DNA of 64,000 bases, from contig NC_088173.1 of assembly GCF_028769735.1 (NCBI RefSeq), forward strand, positions 69,190,463-69,254,462, read 5' to 3'. The stretch is from Zonotrichia leucophrys gambelii. Taxonomy: Eukaryota > Chordata > Aves > Passeriformes > Passerellidae. Under the pieces are notes generated by a model. It was not told the origin of the DNA and did no database searches. It saw nothing but the letters and a program-made list of their open reading frames with translations. Numbering within the stretch: the stretch's first letter is position 1; each line of letters starts with the position of its first letter. This document shows, piece after piece, positions 23,641 to 33,405 of this stretch. Position numbers and translations under genes: made by a program.

Positions 23641-25168
23641 CAGCAGTGCTCTACCACAACCTTTTTAAGAATGTCACCATCTGGATTTACACCATAAAAC
23701 CACAGGAGATCTCTCAGTGCTTCAATATTGATGCATTTTTGCAGCCTTCTTGCAGTGCTTCTAAGAGAGGGTGAACCACTGTCAGGCAGCTCAGGATGAT
23801 CCAGCGCAAGTTTTGACTCCTGGAACTTCAGTTCTAATGTTGGGTTGTTCCAGAATTTCAGAATTCATAATTATGAGTCCACAATTAAATTACTGACAAG
23901 TAAGTAAAGTAAGGGTCCTATGGTCAGAACATAAATTAAAAGAATCGCATGTTTTTATCCCTTAATATTCTGACACTAAAATTGAGGTTCAGAACATAAA
24001 TTAGAAGATTCCACATTTTTATCCCTTAATATTCTGCCACTTTCAAACATATTGCTTGTTTTTAATAAGGAAGGCTGGCAACAACATCATCCCCTTTGTC
24101 CCAAATCTTCTTTCACATGTATTTTGAGATTCTTTTTTTTTCCCAAGTCATGAAGATCTGAGTGATTCTTTTCCTTGCACCCTCTGGTGGCTGCAGGTTC
24201 CCCTCTGGTCAGTGGAGAGCAGCAGCCTGACAAAAGCTGGTGTTGCTGGGTCACTGCTGTCCTTTCTTTAGTTATAAACACTCCAAGGAGCTCTTGGGTC
24301 AGAGCTAGAGTCAAGAGGGGAAAGAAATTCAAGGCTACATCCACAGGACTGAGTTCTATCTGACTCTATCTCCTTTAAAAATATATTTGGCAATCCTGTG
24401 AGTCACAATAAAGGACCTACAATATAATCAAGATTTACCTTCTTCCTCCAGCTACAGCCCAATTTTATGAAGACTAGGAATGGAAGTTGCATCAGCTTCA
24501 GAGTTTGGTTGTACAGCCTTCACTCAGGGCATTTTTCTTAGCTCCAGTGAGATATTCTCTGCTTTTAAACAAGAATACAACTGGTTTGGAGTTTTAAACA
24601 CTCCACATACAAAGGGGAATTTGCTAGGTGTGAATCTCAGCTGTAAGTTGCTGTGCCAATACCTTAACCAACAAATAAACATACACTTTCTGTCAAATGC
24701 TTAGGTGAAATATTTTTACTTCATGGAAGTGACAGTCTGGAATGACTCTGAACATCCTGTAGCATTTAAACTTCCTCTATGACCAGCTGCAAGAAGTGAT
24801 ATTGGAATATTGTGCTAGGGAAAGACTGTGGGGGTTAAAAGTCAGCTTTGCCTTTGCAAGGCAGAGTTCAGCAGGGCTTAACTTAATCTGTTATCCAGAG
24901 GGATTTTGCAGCCCAGGCTGGACCCTGCTGCAGTCAGGCAGTCTGGGGGCCTGAGCTCTTTGTGTTTTCAACAACCACTGCCAGGGTTATGATGGATCTC
25001 AGGAACTCTGTGTGCAGATCTCCATCCATGCCCACACCAGCATCACTCTGCCCTTGGGTTCTCCCCACCAGTTATGAATTATGTTGATACAAAACTGGGG
25101 GGGGGGTGGTGGCCCAGAGGGTTGTGTGACCCTTCAGAGGGACCTCCATAGATCCTGAAATTAAATTT
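23641..25168. other. Non-coding stretch, no gene seen
   Basis: No gene or transposon recognised. It contains the 65-bp tandem duplication listed separately and a run of nine G at about 25098-25107. Confidence 0.5.
23924..24047 (+). repeat. 65-bp tandem duplication (2 copies)
   Basis: Two head-to-tail units starting TCAGAACATAAATTA at 23924 and 23989, both carrying TTTTTATCCCTTAATATTCT. The period is 65 bp with a few substitutions and the second unit is slightly shorter. Nothing suggests a function. Confidence 0.85.
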
Positions 25169-25275
25169 TCCAGGCTGAGCCCCTTTCCCAGCTCCCTCAG
25201 CTGCTCCTGGTGCTCCAGACCCTTCCCCAGCTCTGTTCCCTTCCCTGGACACTCCCCAGCTCCTCAAAGTCTTGT
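25169..25275 (-). mobile_element. CR1 LINE fragment, internal part
   Basis: The plus strand shows CCAGGCTGAGCCCCTTTCCC, CAGCTCCCTCAGCTGCTCCT, then CCAGACCCTTCCCCAGCT. This is the reverse complement of the CR1 segment seen intact at 32975-33070 (plus). Only about 105 bp are present and the usual 3' end is missing, so both ends are truncated or rearranged. Confidence 0.75.
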
Positions 25276-25699
25276 TGTGAGAGACCCAAAAGTGAACATG
25301 TTAAACTCTGCAGCTTCCCTTGCAAAGAAAGGTTTCACATCTGCCCTTATTGTTCCCACTTTTGGTCTATTCCTGGGTTTCTGGTAGAATTTCTACCAGG
25401 CAGAGCAGATGTCAATGTTTATTTCACTCCAAGCAGAGAAATTCTTGACTTGCTCCTGTATGAATATCGCAGAAATAGATATGTGTATTATGTTTATGGC
25501 CCACATTAAGGGAACAGGCAAAGTTGAAAGTTAAAAACATATGGAGTTTCTTGTGTTATTGCAATAAAAATCCAGCGAGCTGTGAATTTCTTTTCACATA
25601 TGTGGGGGTATTTCTACTGTTCAGTTCTCAGCTTTATTTTGGCAGAATAAAAAATATTCAAAATTTTCTTTCCCCAAGAAGAGATGGGCATTTTCAGAG
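25276..25699. other. Non-coding spacer between CR1 fragments
   Basis: About 420 bp without recognisable coding or repeat content apart from a small perfect inverted repeat, TGGTAGA...TCTACCA, at about 25381-25397. Confidence 0.5.
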
Positions 25700-26148
25700 G
25701 GTGAGTCCAGAGGAGGCCACGAAGTTGATCAGAGGGTTGGAGCAGCTCTGCTGTGAGGAAAGGCTGGGAGAATTGGGATTGTTCAGCCTGGAGAAGAGAA
25801 GGTTCTGAGGTGACCTTATTGTGGCCTTCCAGTGCCTGAAGGGATCCTTCAAGAAGGATGGAAAGGGACAGTTTGCAAGGGTCTGGAGTGACAGGAGAAG
25901 GGATTAGAGCTTCCCACTGCTAGAGGACAGAGTTAGATGGGATATTGGGAAGAAATTCTTCCGTGTGAGAGTGGTGAGGCCCTGGCACAGTGCCCAGAGA
26001 AGCTGTGGCTGCCCCTGGATCCCTGGAAGTGTCCAAGGCCAGGTTGGATGGGGCTTGGAGCAACCTGGGACAGTGGAAGGTGTCCCTGCCCATGGCAAGG
26101 GCTTGGAACAAAATCATCTTTAAGGTCCCTCTCAAGCAAAACAATTCC
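25700..26148 (+). mobile_element. CR1 LINE fragment, long 3' end
   Basis: About 450 bp in sense orientation: GAGTCCAGAGGAGGCCACGA near 25703, TTCAGCCTGGAGAAGAGAAG near 25781, TGACCTTATTGTGGCCTTCC near 25811, AGAGAAGCTGTGGCTGCCCC near 26005, GGTGTCCCTGCCCATGGCAA near 26077 and the terminal TTTAAGGTCCCTCTC near 26119. The 3' tail grades directly into the 161-bp direct repeat that begins near 26139. The part covered is the 3' untranslated region and flanking sequence, with no intact CR1 reading frame. Confidence 0.95.
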
Positions 26149-26300
26149 CTGACGTTTCTGGTGGGGTTTTTTTGCATCCCACTCTAACTGTGAATTCCAC
26201 AGAAACTCTCATGGAGCTATGGACACATCTGCATCTATTAATGGGCTCATTGTTCTGGGCAGGAGGGACACACTGGTGAGACACCTCTGGTGAGTGGTGG
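26139..26300 (+). repeat. Direct repeat R, left copy (about 162 bp)
   Basis: Nearly identical (about 7 differences by eye) to 26899-27059. It begins in the tail of the adjacent CR1 element (AAACAATTCC) and ends at GTGAGTGGTGG. Between the two copies lies only a retroviral remnant (26301-26898), so the repeats flank it exactly. Either this is an unusually long target duplication, or a host segment was duplicated before or during the insertion. Confidence 0.93.
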
Positions 26301-26629
26301 TGTAGGAGTGCCGCTGGGTAGGATGGTCAGGACAGACGGAGATGAGAGATCTCTGCAGCCAGGTCAGGAACTTGGGGTTCATTGCAAAGGGCCTGGGAGC
26401 AGGGCCCTGCTGGGAGCTGCAGCCACAGCCCAGAGCAGGCCCAAGAGAAGAGAGACAGTGGGAGAGAGGGTGAGAGAATAAGAGAGTAAGAGAGTGAGGT
26501 TCCCGTTCCAATACAATAAATCTTCTTCTGTGTTGAATATTCTAATTCTCACTAATCAATCTAGTACAATATACAAATCTCATAGCATTTCCATACAGCC
26601 TATAAGAATCATTACCATACTGTGTTACA
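26301..26629 (-). mobile_element. LTR, family 5, at the end of a truncated provirus
   Basis: A 329-bp block with symmetric termini, TGTAGGAGTG at the left and CTGTGTTACA at the right (TGTA...TACA). A GA-rich segment (about 26450-26500) sits inside it. Just beyond 26629, read on the minus strand, lies AAAGAGGAG, a purine-rich stretch placed where a polypurine tract should precede a 3' LTR. This favours minus orientation. The other possibility is a 5' LTR read on plus, supported only by an AATAAA near 26515; no tRNA primer-site-like TGG follows the LTR on plus. Confidence 0.68.
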
Positions 26630-26898
26630 TTTTAAACCCTAAAAACTCCTCTTTGGGCCCCTTCTGCCAAGCTGGCAGGGTCTGCTCTGACCCTTGGACC
26701 TGTCTGCAAGCAGAGGGTGTTGTTCCATCAAAAGGGGAACCTTCAGTCTGCCACACCATTGTTTTCCAATTGTTCAGTAACTGAGGGATCTCAAAGCTTG
26801 CTTTCATTTCAATCTCGCTTGTAGTTTCTATATTCTCATAATCTTTTGCCAGGCATTCATATTTATAGGGCTTTCCTGTTTCATCTTCCCCAACACCC
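26630..26898 (-). mobile_element. Residual internal region of truncated endogenous retrovirus
   Basis: About 270 bp between the LTR (26301-26629) and the right copy of repeat R. On the minus strand one frame is open for roughly 88 codons from the repeat junction and stops at the LTR edge (about 26625). That is where a 3'-terminal retroviral gene would end. I see no diagnostic retroviral motif in it, so its identity is inferred from position only. It is a 5'-truncated, non-functional remnant. The edge next to repeat R is uncertain by about 15 bp. Confidence 0.5.
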
Positions 26899-27059
26899 AA
26901 ACAATTCCTTGATGTTTCTGGTGGGTTTTTTTGCATCCCACTCTAACTGTGAATTCCACAGAAACTCTCATGGAGCTATGGACACATCTGCATCTATTAA
27001 TGGGTTCACTGTCCTGGGCAGGAGGGGGACACTGGTGAGACACCTCTGGTGAGTGGTGG
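26899..27059 (+). repeat. Direct repeat R, right copy (161 bp)
   Basis: Second copy of 26139-26300, starting at AAACAATTCC and ending at GTGAGTGGTGG, with about 96% identity by eye. Upstream of it a short CR1-tail-like stretch (about 26882-26898) may also belong to the duplicated unit. Downstream the sequence is unique. Confidence 0.93.
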
Positions 27060-29234
27060 GACACAGAGATTCCCCCTTGGCAGGACAATGAGAAAACAGG
27101 TTGTCCTTTCCTCTAAACACCCCTTTTATGCACTCCCAACATTTTCCATTCCACCCCCAAAGCCTCTTTGTCCCTGCATCCCCTAAGAAGTTCCACACCC
27201 CAAACGCCTGATGTCTTCCTCAGCACAGTGGAGAAAGGGCTTTTTTTGGATGACTGGCTGTGCTGGGTTTCACAAGGTCAGTGATCTAATCCCTCTCCTC
27301 ATCCCAGTCCCTGAGGTCTGCTCTTCCCCAGCTCAGTGGGAGCCTCCACCTGGCATCCTCCCCCATCCTTGCCTTTTAGGGCCTTTTAGTTTGAGTCACC
27401 TCTGCTCAGCGCACACACAGTCCATGAGCAAACAGCTATTCATTAAAGGACGCACTTGTTCTGTGTGCAGGTTGTAAACACTGTCAAAAACAATTTCCTA
27501 ATGCACATTCAGAGGTGGGTGGAATAAAGATTTCCTGGGCAAATCTTAATGTTGCTTATTACTGATTTTTTTTTTATTTCTACAGCCCTCATTGTACACG
27601 AAAATTTTCTCTTTCTGCTCAAACACATTAGCTGGTCATGCAGGGCTCCTAGGTGTGATTTTTTTTTACCTTTTTCATAAATGCCAGCAATCTTTCCTTA
27701 TTTCAAAAGCTTTAGTTATCTCTCAGGGAGGGGAGGGGTGGTATTTCTTGGAGCAGGAAGGAACCTGAAAGCCTATTGACTGAGAGCTATTCAAAGGTTT
27801 TCTTTTTAAAAGCTGAATAATCAGATATATATGCCTGAATCCTAAGAACAGAATTAGCTTGTAATTCAACACTAGTTTTTCATTAGTTTTGGCAATAGAG
27901 TTTAATTCTAAAAAAGAAAGGGGAAAAAAAAAGCCATTCCTGTTGTATGCATGACTTTATCACTGAGCCAGCAGGGTTTTCTCACTGTCTGTTTGTCAAA
28001 AGAGAAAAGAAAACAACAAAAAAAATCCCAGCAGCAAAACCTGACAAGTTTGGGCTTTTTTTTTTTCCCAGTGGCCAAAAAATATGCAAATTTATTAACC
28101 AACCAGAGAATGAATAAAACTGTAAATATTTGACAAATCACTGTGTTCCATTAGATCAGCCAGAAGACTTTCCAGCTTCTCCTATTTTCGGACTTGTTTC
28201 CTCTGGTTTTGCTCAAATGGTTATAGTCATTTTCCCTTGTCCTCCTGTAAATATGCACACCCAGGGTGGCAATAAGTTCCTCAGCTCTCAGCAGTGGTGA
28301 TGTATTCAACAGCTCTGAGCACAAAAGTGATTTAAACCTCACCTGTTGGGTCCTTTACACAAATACTCATTCCTGAGACTTCCTGATAGGCAGAAACACT
28401 CCTAAACCTTCAGTTGGTGAGATTTATTTATTTTTCACTCTTTATGCAGCTGAGCAAGTGGAGCTGGAGCAGCCACTCGCTGGCAAAGCCAAACTTTTGT
28501 TCCCAGTCATGATAAATGGGGCATTTAACCTTTCAGGAGCAATGTGCTTCACTCTGGACAGCCTCCCTGGGAACAGGGCTGCTGGTTCCTTTTATTTCAA
28601 GCTGATTGAGGAAACATCAGCACACAGAAAGGAGTTTTACCCTCTTCAGAGAAAATTACTTGGCTGGCCTTGATGTCAGGGCAGAGACCATGGGATAACT
28701 CAGGTTGGGAATCACTGATCCAAGCACCTGCACAAAGCAGAGCCAACACTGAATTTAGATCAGGCTCTTCAGGACTTTATTTTGTGTGGTCTTGAAAGCC
28801 CTCAAGGATGGAGACCGTGAAATATTTCTGAAAAACAACTTCTTCTGCATTAATTCATGGTTGCAAGTGCCATAAAAGGGATGTTACTAGTCTGTATCCG
28901 CATATTAAAAAGGCCCCACGGTCAGACAAGTGCATGTTTCACTGCCATCAACTTTTAAACCACTAAGTCAATGATAATGAGAAGTGTAAATGGTTGTTAT
29001 TTTCCTTCTTAAAGGTTTGTTTATTAAATATTTAAATGGGATTAAAATCCCTGAATTCCTGCAAAAGATTATTTGTTGGTTTTGCTCTGCAGAGTGTTAA
29101 TACATTCATTTCTCTTCTGCTAACATTTCTGTGTGCAAGTGCTTGAATCAAAGGTAAATGTTTTCTCAATAAATCATGATGAGTGATGCCTGAACTGGTG
29201 AATAAATATTCAATACTAATTCAGTACAAGAATA
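27060..29234. other. Non-coding stretch, no gene seen
   Basis: About 2.2 kb with no gene recognised. A weak CR1-like remnant is listed at 28776-28826. The part near 28930-29220 is repeat-free and AT-rich with many TTTATTAA/AATAAAT words; I cannot say more from sequence alone. Confidence 0.5.
28776..28826 (-). mobile_element. Possible very old CR1 remnant
   Basis: The plus strand reads GTCTTGAAAGCCCTCAAGGA followed by TGGAGAC, which resembles the reverse complement of the CR1 block that elsewhere reads TTTAAATCC-CCAGGGATGGGGATTCC. Only about 50 bp match and the flanks do not. It could be chance. Confidence 0.3.
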
Positions 29235-29328
29235 TCTGTGCAACGTGCTCTAGGTGACCCTGCCTTGGCAGGGGGGATGCATTAAATGATCTTGAGAGTC
29301 CCTTCCAACCCCAACTATTCTCTGAATA
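29235..29328 (+). mobile_element. CR1 LINE fragment, 3' end
   Basis: Sense-strand terminus of a CR1 subtype different from most others here: CTCTAGGTGACCCTGCCTTG near 29249, GGCAGGGGGGATGCATTAAA, ATGATCTTGAGAGTCCCTTC and CAACCCCAACTATTCTCTGA. About 95 bp are kept. The same subtype is seen at 45049. Confidence 0.85.
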
Positions 29329-30283
29329 TATTCTTGTATTTCAGAAAAATGAGAGGGACTTGTTCATTAATTTAATTTTACTTCCAATGAGGTTTATAAA
29401 TAGAAACCTCGTTAGACAAATGAGCTGGTATGAGAAGCTTTAGCAATATTGCAAAATGTCAGTGTGAGATCCTTGATTAGATGGCAAAAGGATCATTAAG
29501 TACAGTTACAGTATAATTTTAAAAAACCTAATTACCACCCTACATGAATTCTTTTTGCATGAACGGAGGAGATTATGCCATATCTCCAAAGTGGTTTGGG
29601 ATTTATATTGAGGTTATTTTTTTTTTCTTTTTGCATATGTTTACAGGATCTAGCACAGCAGTTTTTATCTCTACCATTTCTTTAGGCTTTGAGTTGCTCT
29701 CATCAGCACTGCAAGGTCACCTTCTCCAGCCTGCTTTTCACGGAGGGCAGGAAACACAGTTGTTTGAGATAAAGCTGGAAAAAACATCCCAGGGTTTTCA
29801 GCCCTGCCATCCATCCCTGTGATGAAACCATGGCACATAACCAAGTCCATAAACACAGAAAACTCCCTCCTGGTCTGCAAAAACAGGTAAGGTTTGTGTC
29901 CCAGCTGTTCTTTCAACAAATTGTTTGGAGCCTCACTCATTAAGCTGCCACAAAGTCTTTTACACTTGTTCTGGATGAATTGGCCCAGAAATTATTTTAT
30001 TCTCTCTTGTACTTTCCCCTTAACCTAATCTTTTTATTCCTGATATTTTTCACTGGAAGTGACATATGTCATGTACTTAACAGTAGAACTTTTTGGTTCT
30101 CTCTCAGTGAGTTCTACAACCTTAAATCTAATGAAGAGAGTGGGATTATTTTAAGCTTGGAGGGATGAATTGCCTTGTGAGTATCCTCATATTTTCCTAC
30201 TCTTACCAGTGCTAGAAGAATCTTAGGTTGTTCAAATAAGTTCAGCCTGGGTGGAAATAAATAAAGGGAAGTGAAAGACCCTT
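29329..30283. other. Non-coding stretch, no gene seen
   Basis: No gene or repeat recognised; AT-rich with a T-run near 29620. Confidence 0.5.
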
Positions 30284-31353
30284 GTCACTAACAAACCAGC
30301 TCCTCTGGCTCCTTGTGTCAGGTTTCCTGAATGCAGAATAAATCAAGCACTCTTCAGAGCTTCAGACCAGGCCTCATCATGGAGCTGCAAACCTGCATTT
30401 CTCTGAGGGCATTTCTACAAATTCCTGCTTTTACTGCAGTGTGACTTGCTAGGAATAAGCACCAACTCTTCAACCCTTGGCCTGCACTTTCAGAAGCACC
30501 TTTCAAGGCTTTGTGTGCCTTTCCATGCCCTCTCCAGCAAAAAAAGACATTGAGGTGTTCCATGATGAGGAGAGAGCTCCCTGACAACTCTCCTGTAAGG
30601 TTGCTTTAAACAACACCTTCCAGTGGTGCAGGTTCAAAGTTAAATCACAGTCAGTGTCCCCTCTCTCTTGTGCCTGCAGGGGCTTCTGAGCATCTAAAGC
30701 CTTATTTATGAAATGCAGAAGACCACACTAGGGCCCAGAGCGCACACAGCCATTGCAGTTTGGGAATGCACAAAAAGGCCAAGGCCTGGATATGCACAAA
30801 AGGCCAAGGGCTGGATATGCCTAAAGTCATTAATAAACCAGCTCTTCTGGCTCCTTGTGTCAGGAAATTCATTCTTTCCTGAGTGCAGAATAAATCAAGC
30901 ACTCTTCAGAGCTTCAGACCAGGCCTCATCATGGAGCTCCAAACCTGCATTTCTCTGAGGGCATTTCTACAAATTCCAGCTTTTACTGCAGTGTGACTTG
31001 CTAGGAATAAGCACCAACTCTTCAACCCTTGGCCTGCACTTTCAGAAGCACCTTTCAAGACTTTGTGTGCCTTTCCATGCCCTCTCCAGCACAGAAAGAC
31101 ATTGAGGTGTTCCATGATGAGGAGAGAGCTCCCTGACAACTCTCCTGTAAGGTTGCTTTAAACACAGCCTTCCAGTGGTGCAGGTTCAAAGTTAAATCAC
31201 AGTCAGTGTCCCCTCTCTCTTGTGCCTGCAGGGGCTTCTGAGCATCTAAAGCCTTATTTATGAAATGCAGAAGACCACACTAGGGCCCAGAGTGCACACA
31301 GCCATTGCAGTTTGGGAGTGCACAAAAGGCAAAGGCCTGGATATGCTTAAAGT
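30284..31353 (+). repeat. Head-to-tail segmental duplication, two units of about 540 and 528 bp
   Basis: Unit 1 is 30284-30825 and unit 2 is 30826-31353. Both start GTCA(C/T)TAA(C/T)AAACCAGCTC and end at TAAAGT. The body is nearly identical by eye apart from two indels. Unit 2 has about 12 extra bases near 30873 (AAATTCATTCTT region), and unit 1 has an extra copy of a 26-bp microrepeat at 30766-30816. Each unit contains an equivalent 77-codon open frame on the minus strand (30354-30587 and 30906-31139), but it shows no domain and sits in non-coding-looking DNA. The high identity implies a recent event, or an assembly duplication. Confidence 0.95.
30766..30816 (+). repeat. 26-bp microduplication inside unit 1
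   Basis: Two adjacent copies beginning ATGCACAAAA at 30766 and 30792, each containing GGCCAAGG and CTGGAT. The corresponding place in the second 528-bp unit (about 31319-31345) has only one copy, so this arose in unit 1 after the larger duplication, or was lost from unit 2. Confidence 0.88.
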
Positions 31354-31369
31354 GTTCCTCATGCATTGC

Positions 31370-31470
31370 CACAGAGTCATGGAAGGGTTTGGGTTGGAAG
31401 GGACTTATCATCAAATTCCAACCTCCTGTCATGGGCAGGAAGACCTTTCACTGTACCATCTTGCATTATT
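31370..31470 (-). mobile_element. CR1 LINE fragment, extreme 3' end
   Basis: The plus strand reads CACAGAGTCATGGAAGGGTT, then TGGGTTGGAAGGGACTTATC, TCCAACCTCCTGTCATGGGC and CCTTTCACTGTACCAT, the reverse complement of the last 100 bp of CR1. It lies directly downstream of the 540-bp duplication and is present once, so the duplication did not include it. Confidence 0.9.
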
Positions 31471-32974
31471 CAAAGGAACAACTTGTTTAGAAGCAGGACT
31501 GTAAGGTAAGGAGACGAATTGTGTCTCACAAGGACAGAGAAAACATGGGATAACTGCAGGAAAGAACAAGACTTAAGATCACGCTAAATTCTGTATCAGC
31601 TGTCACAGTGTAGGGTGGGGACACTCAGAGGCCATTTCCATACATCTGTCTTAGCAACATTTGAACAGGACTTTTATTAGGACATAATAGTTTTATTTTA
31701 TTTAGAGGAAGGTGGTTGCTCTTTCTTCCAGCATTACTCAAAGAAAAAAAGTAAACTAGAGGCTGTCCTGCTAATTAACCTCCCTTCATGAGAGAGGTGA
31801 GAAAATTAAAAAGCCAATGTAAACACACAGAAATAAGGTGCATTAATACCAAAGGGTTTGGGTGATGCTTTTGTGTTGATCAGCAACAATGTTCAAATAA
31901 TGAAGTTGCTCACTGGACTGAACTTTCAATTGATAGGAACAGGTAGATCTGCTCAAGTAAACAACTGGTTCTACAAAAGCTTCTGCTGGTGCAAACCCTT
32001 CATTTTTTGGTGTCACTGCTCAGGTATTTCCACTCAATAAACTAGTTCCATGTTCAAGCATATTGAATTCTTGATGCAATTGAGCACAGCAGCGAACAGG
32101 AAGAGATATTGGAGTTAAGCAAAACAGGCCAATTCTTCTTCTTGTGACACAAAATGTGTCAGCAGGAAAATGATGAGTTGCATTTGAGAGAAGACTTGAC
32201 TGCTTTCATTTTCCTGTCTTGTGCTCTGTGATGGTTTGGGCATTACTTTTCCTTTTATATCAGTGTGCTGGCCAGGGATGTGATGCCCCAAGGCAATCAT
32301 CCTCAGGGGGTGGGCCCTGGCCAGCTCACACAGCAGAGATGAGAAAGGTGGAGAAAAACCTTAGGAAATGTGGAAAATACTGTGAGAAATAACAGCTGAT
32401 CATGTTAAGGGCGTGTGATGCAGTGGAGGTTGAATGTGTTCAGGTTAAAAACTCAGAGAGAAATGCAGGTTCAAATCATAGAAACAGAGAACTTCCTTAG
32501 CTTTCAACATACACATGATTGTTTCACCCAAAGACTTAAAAGTACTACAGACTATTCCCCCATATATGATCATGCAATATAATCAGAATGTTTTTTTCAC
32601 AAAATTACATGAAACTTTGTGAGAGGACTAGATAAATCATTTATTTCATCTTAAGTGATGAAATACAACTATAAGTGATGAAATTTGACCATTGCAGTGG
32701 TCAAATCCCCTTGATGGGAAGGGATGACCCAGATTCTTTGATTTTTCCAGAGTGTTCTAAACACTAGGTGATTCCCCATATGACTGTGATATCAGAACCA
32801 ATATCCTGGTTCAATAAACCATATAATAAATACAACAAAAAAAATAAACCAACTAAAACTGTTCTCTAATAAAAACATCATAAATCCAGGGTTTTTCCTC
32901 TTGGGGTCTTCCACTGCATTGCCATGTTGTAGGGAGCTGGTGAGGAAGGCGGGATTTTCTGCTAATTAAGACAT
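31471..32974. other. Non-coding stretch, no gene seen
   Basis: No gene recognised. A 12-bp motif, AAGTGATGAAAT, occurs twice near 32655-32690. The segment at about 32230-32470 differs in composition from its surroundings and may be an old repeat, but I cannot assign it. Confidence 0.45.
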
Positions 32975-33405
32975 TGAGGAGCTGGAGCATGTCTGGAGAA
33001 TGGAACTGAGCTGGGGAAGGGTCTGGAGCTCCAGGAGGGGCTGAGGGAGCTGGGAAGGGGCTCAGCCTGGAGCAAAGGGGGATCAGGGGGGCCCTTGTGG
33101 CTCTGAGGGGACAGCTGGGGGGTCGGGCTCTGCTCCAGGGAACAGGGACAGGAGCAGAGGGAACGGCCTCAGGCTGGGCCAGGGGAGCTTTAGATTGGAT
33201 ATTTAGGGAAATTTCCTCACCAAAAGTGCTCTCCAACCCAGGCACAGCTGCTCAGGGCAGTGGTGGAGTGCCCATTCCTGGAGGGATCCAAAAGCCATGT
33301 GGATGTGGCACTTGGGGACATGGGCAGTGGTGGCCTTGGCAGTGCTGGGGGAATGGTTGAACTCAACAATGTTAAAGATCCTTTCCAACCTGAATGATTC
33401 CATGA
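32975..33405 (+). mobile_element. CR1 LINE fragment, long 3' end
   Basis: About 430 bp of CR1 in sense: AGGGGCTGAGGGAGCTGGGA near 33036, GGGCTCAGCCTGGAGCAAAG, GGGCCAGGGGAGCTTTAGAT near 33176, TTGGATATTTAGGGAAATTT, TGGAGGGATCCAAAAGCCAT near 33280, GTGGATGTGGCACTTGGGGA and the end TTTCCAACCTGAATGATTCC at 33381. It belongs to the same subtype as the minus-strand copy at 35738. GC-rich for this window; open frames within it are incidental. Confidence 0.95.

Noticed and set aside
26625..26936. 103-codon minus-strand open frame as a host gene
   Set aside because: It starts in repeat R, crosses the junction with the retroviral remnant and stops at the LTR edge. It is better explained as leftover proviral sequence fused to flanking DNA.
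30354..31139. Two near-identical 77-codon open frames as a duplicated gene pair
   Set aside because: They are identical because the DNA was duplicated recently. There is no domain, signal peptide or splice evidence, and indels elsewhere in the units show no concern for frame.
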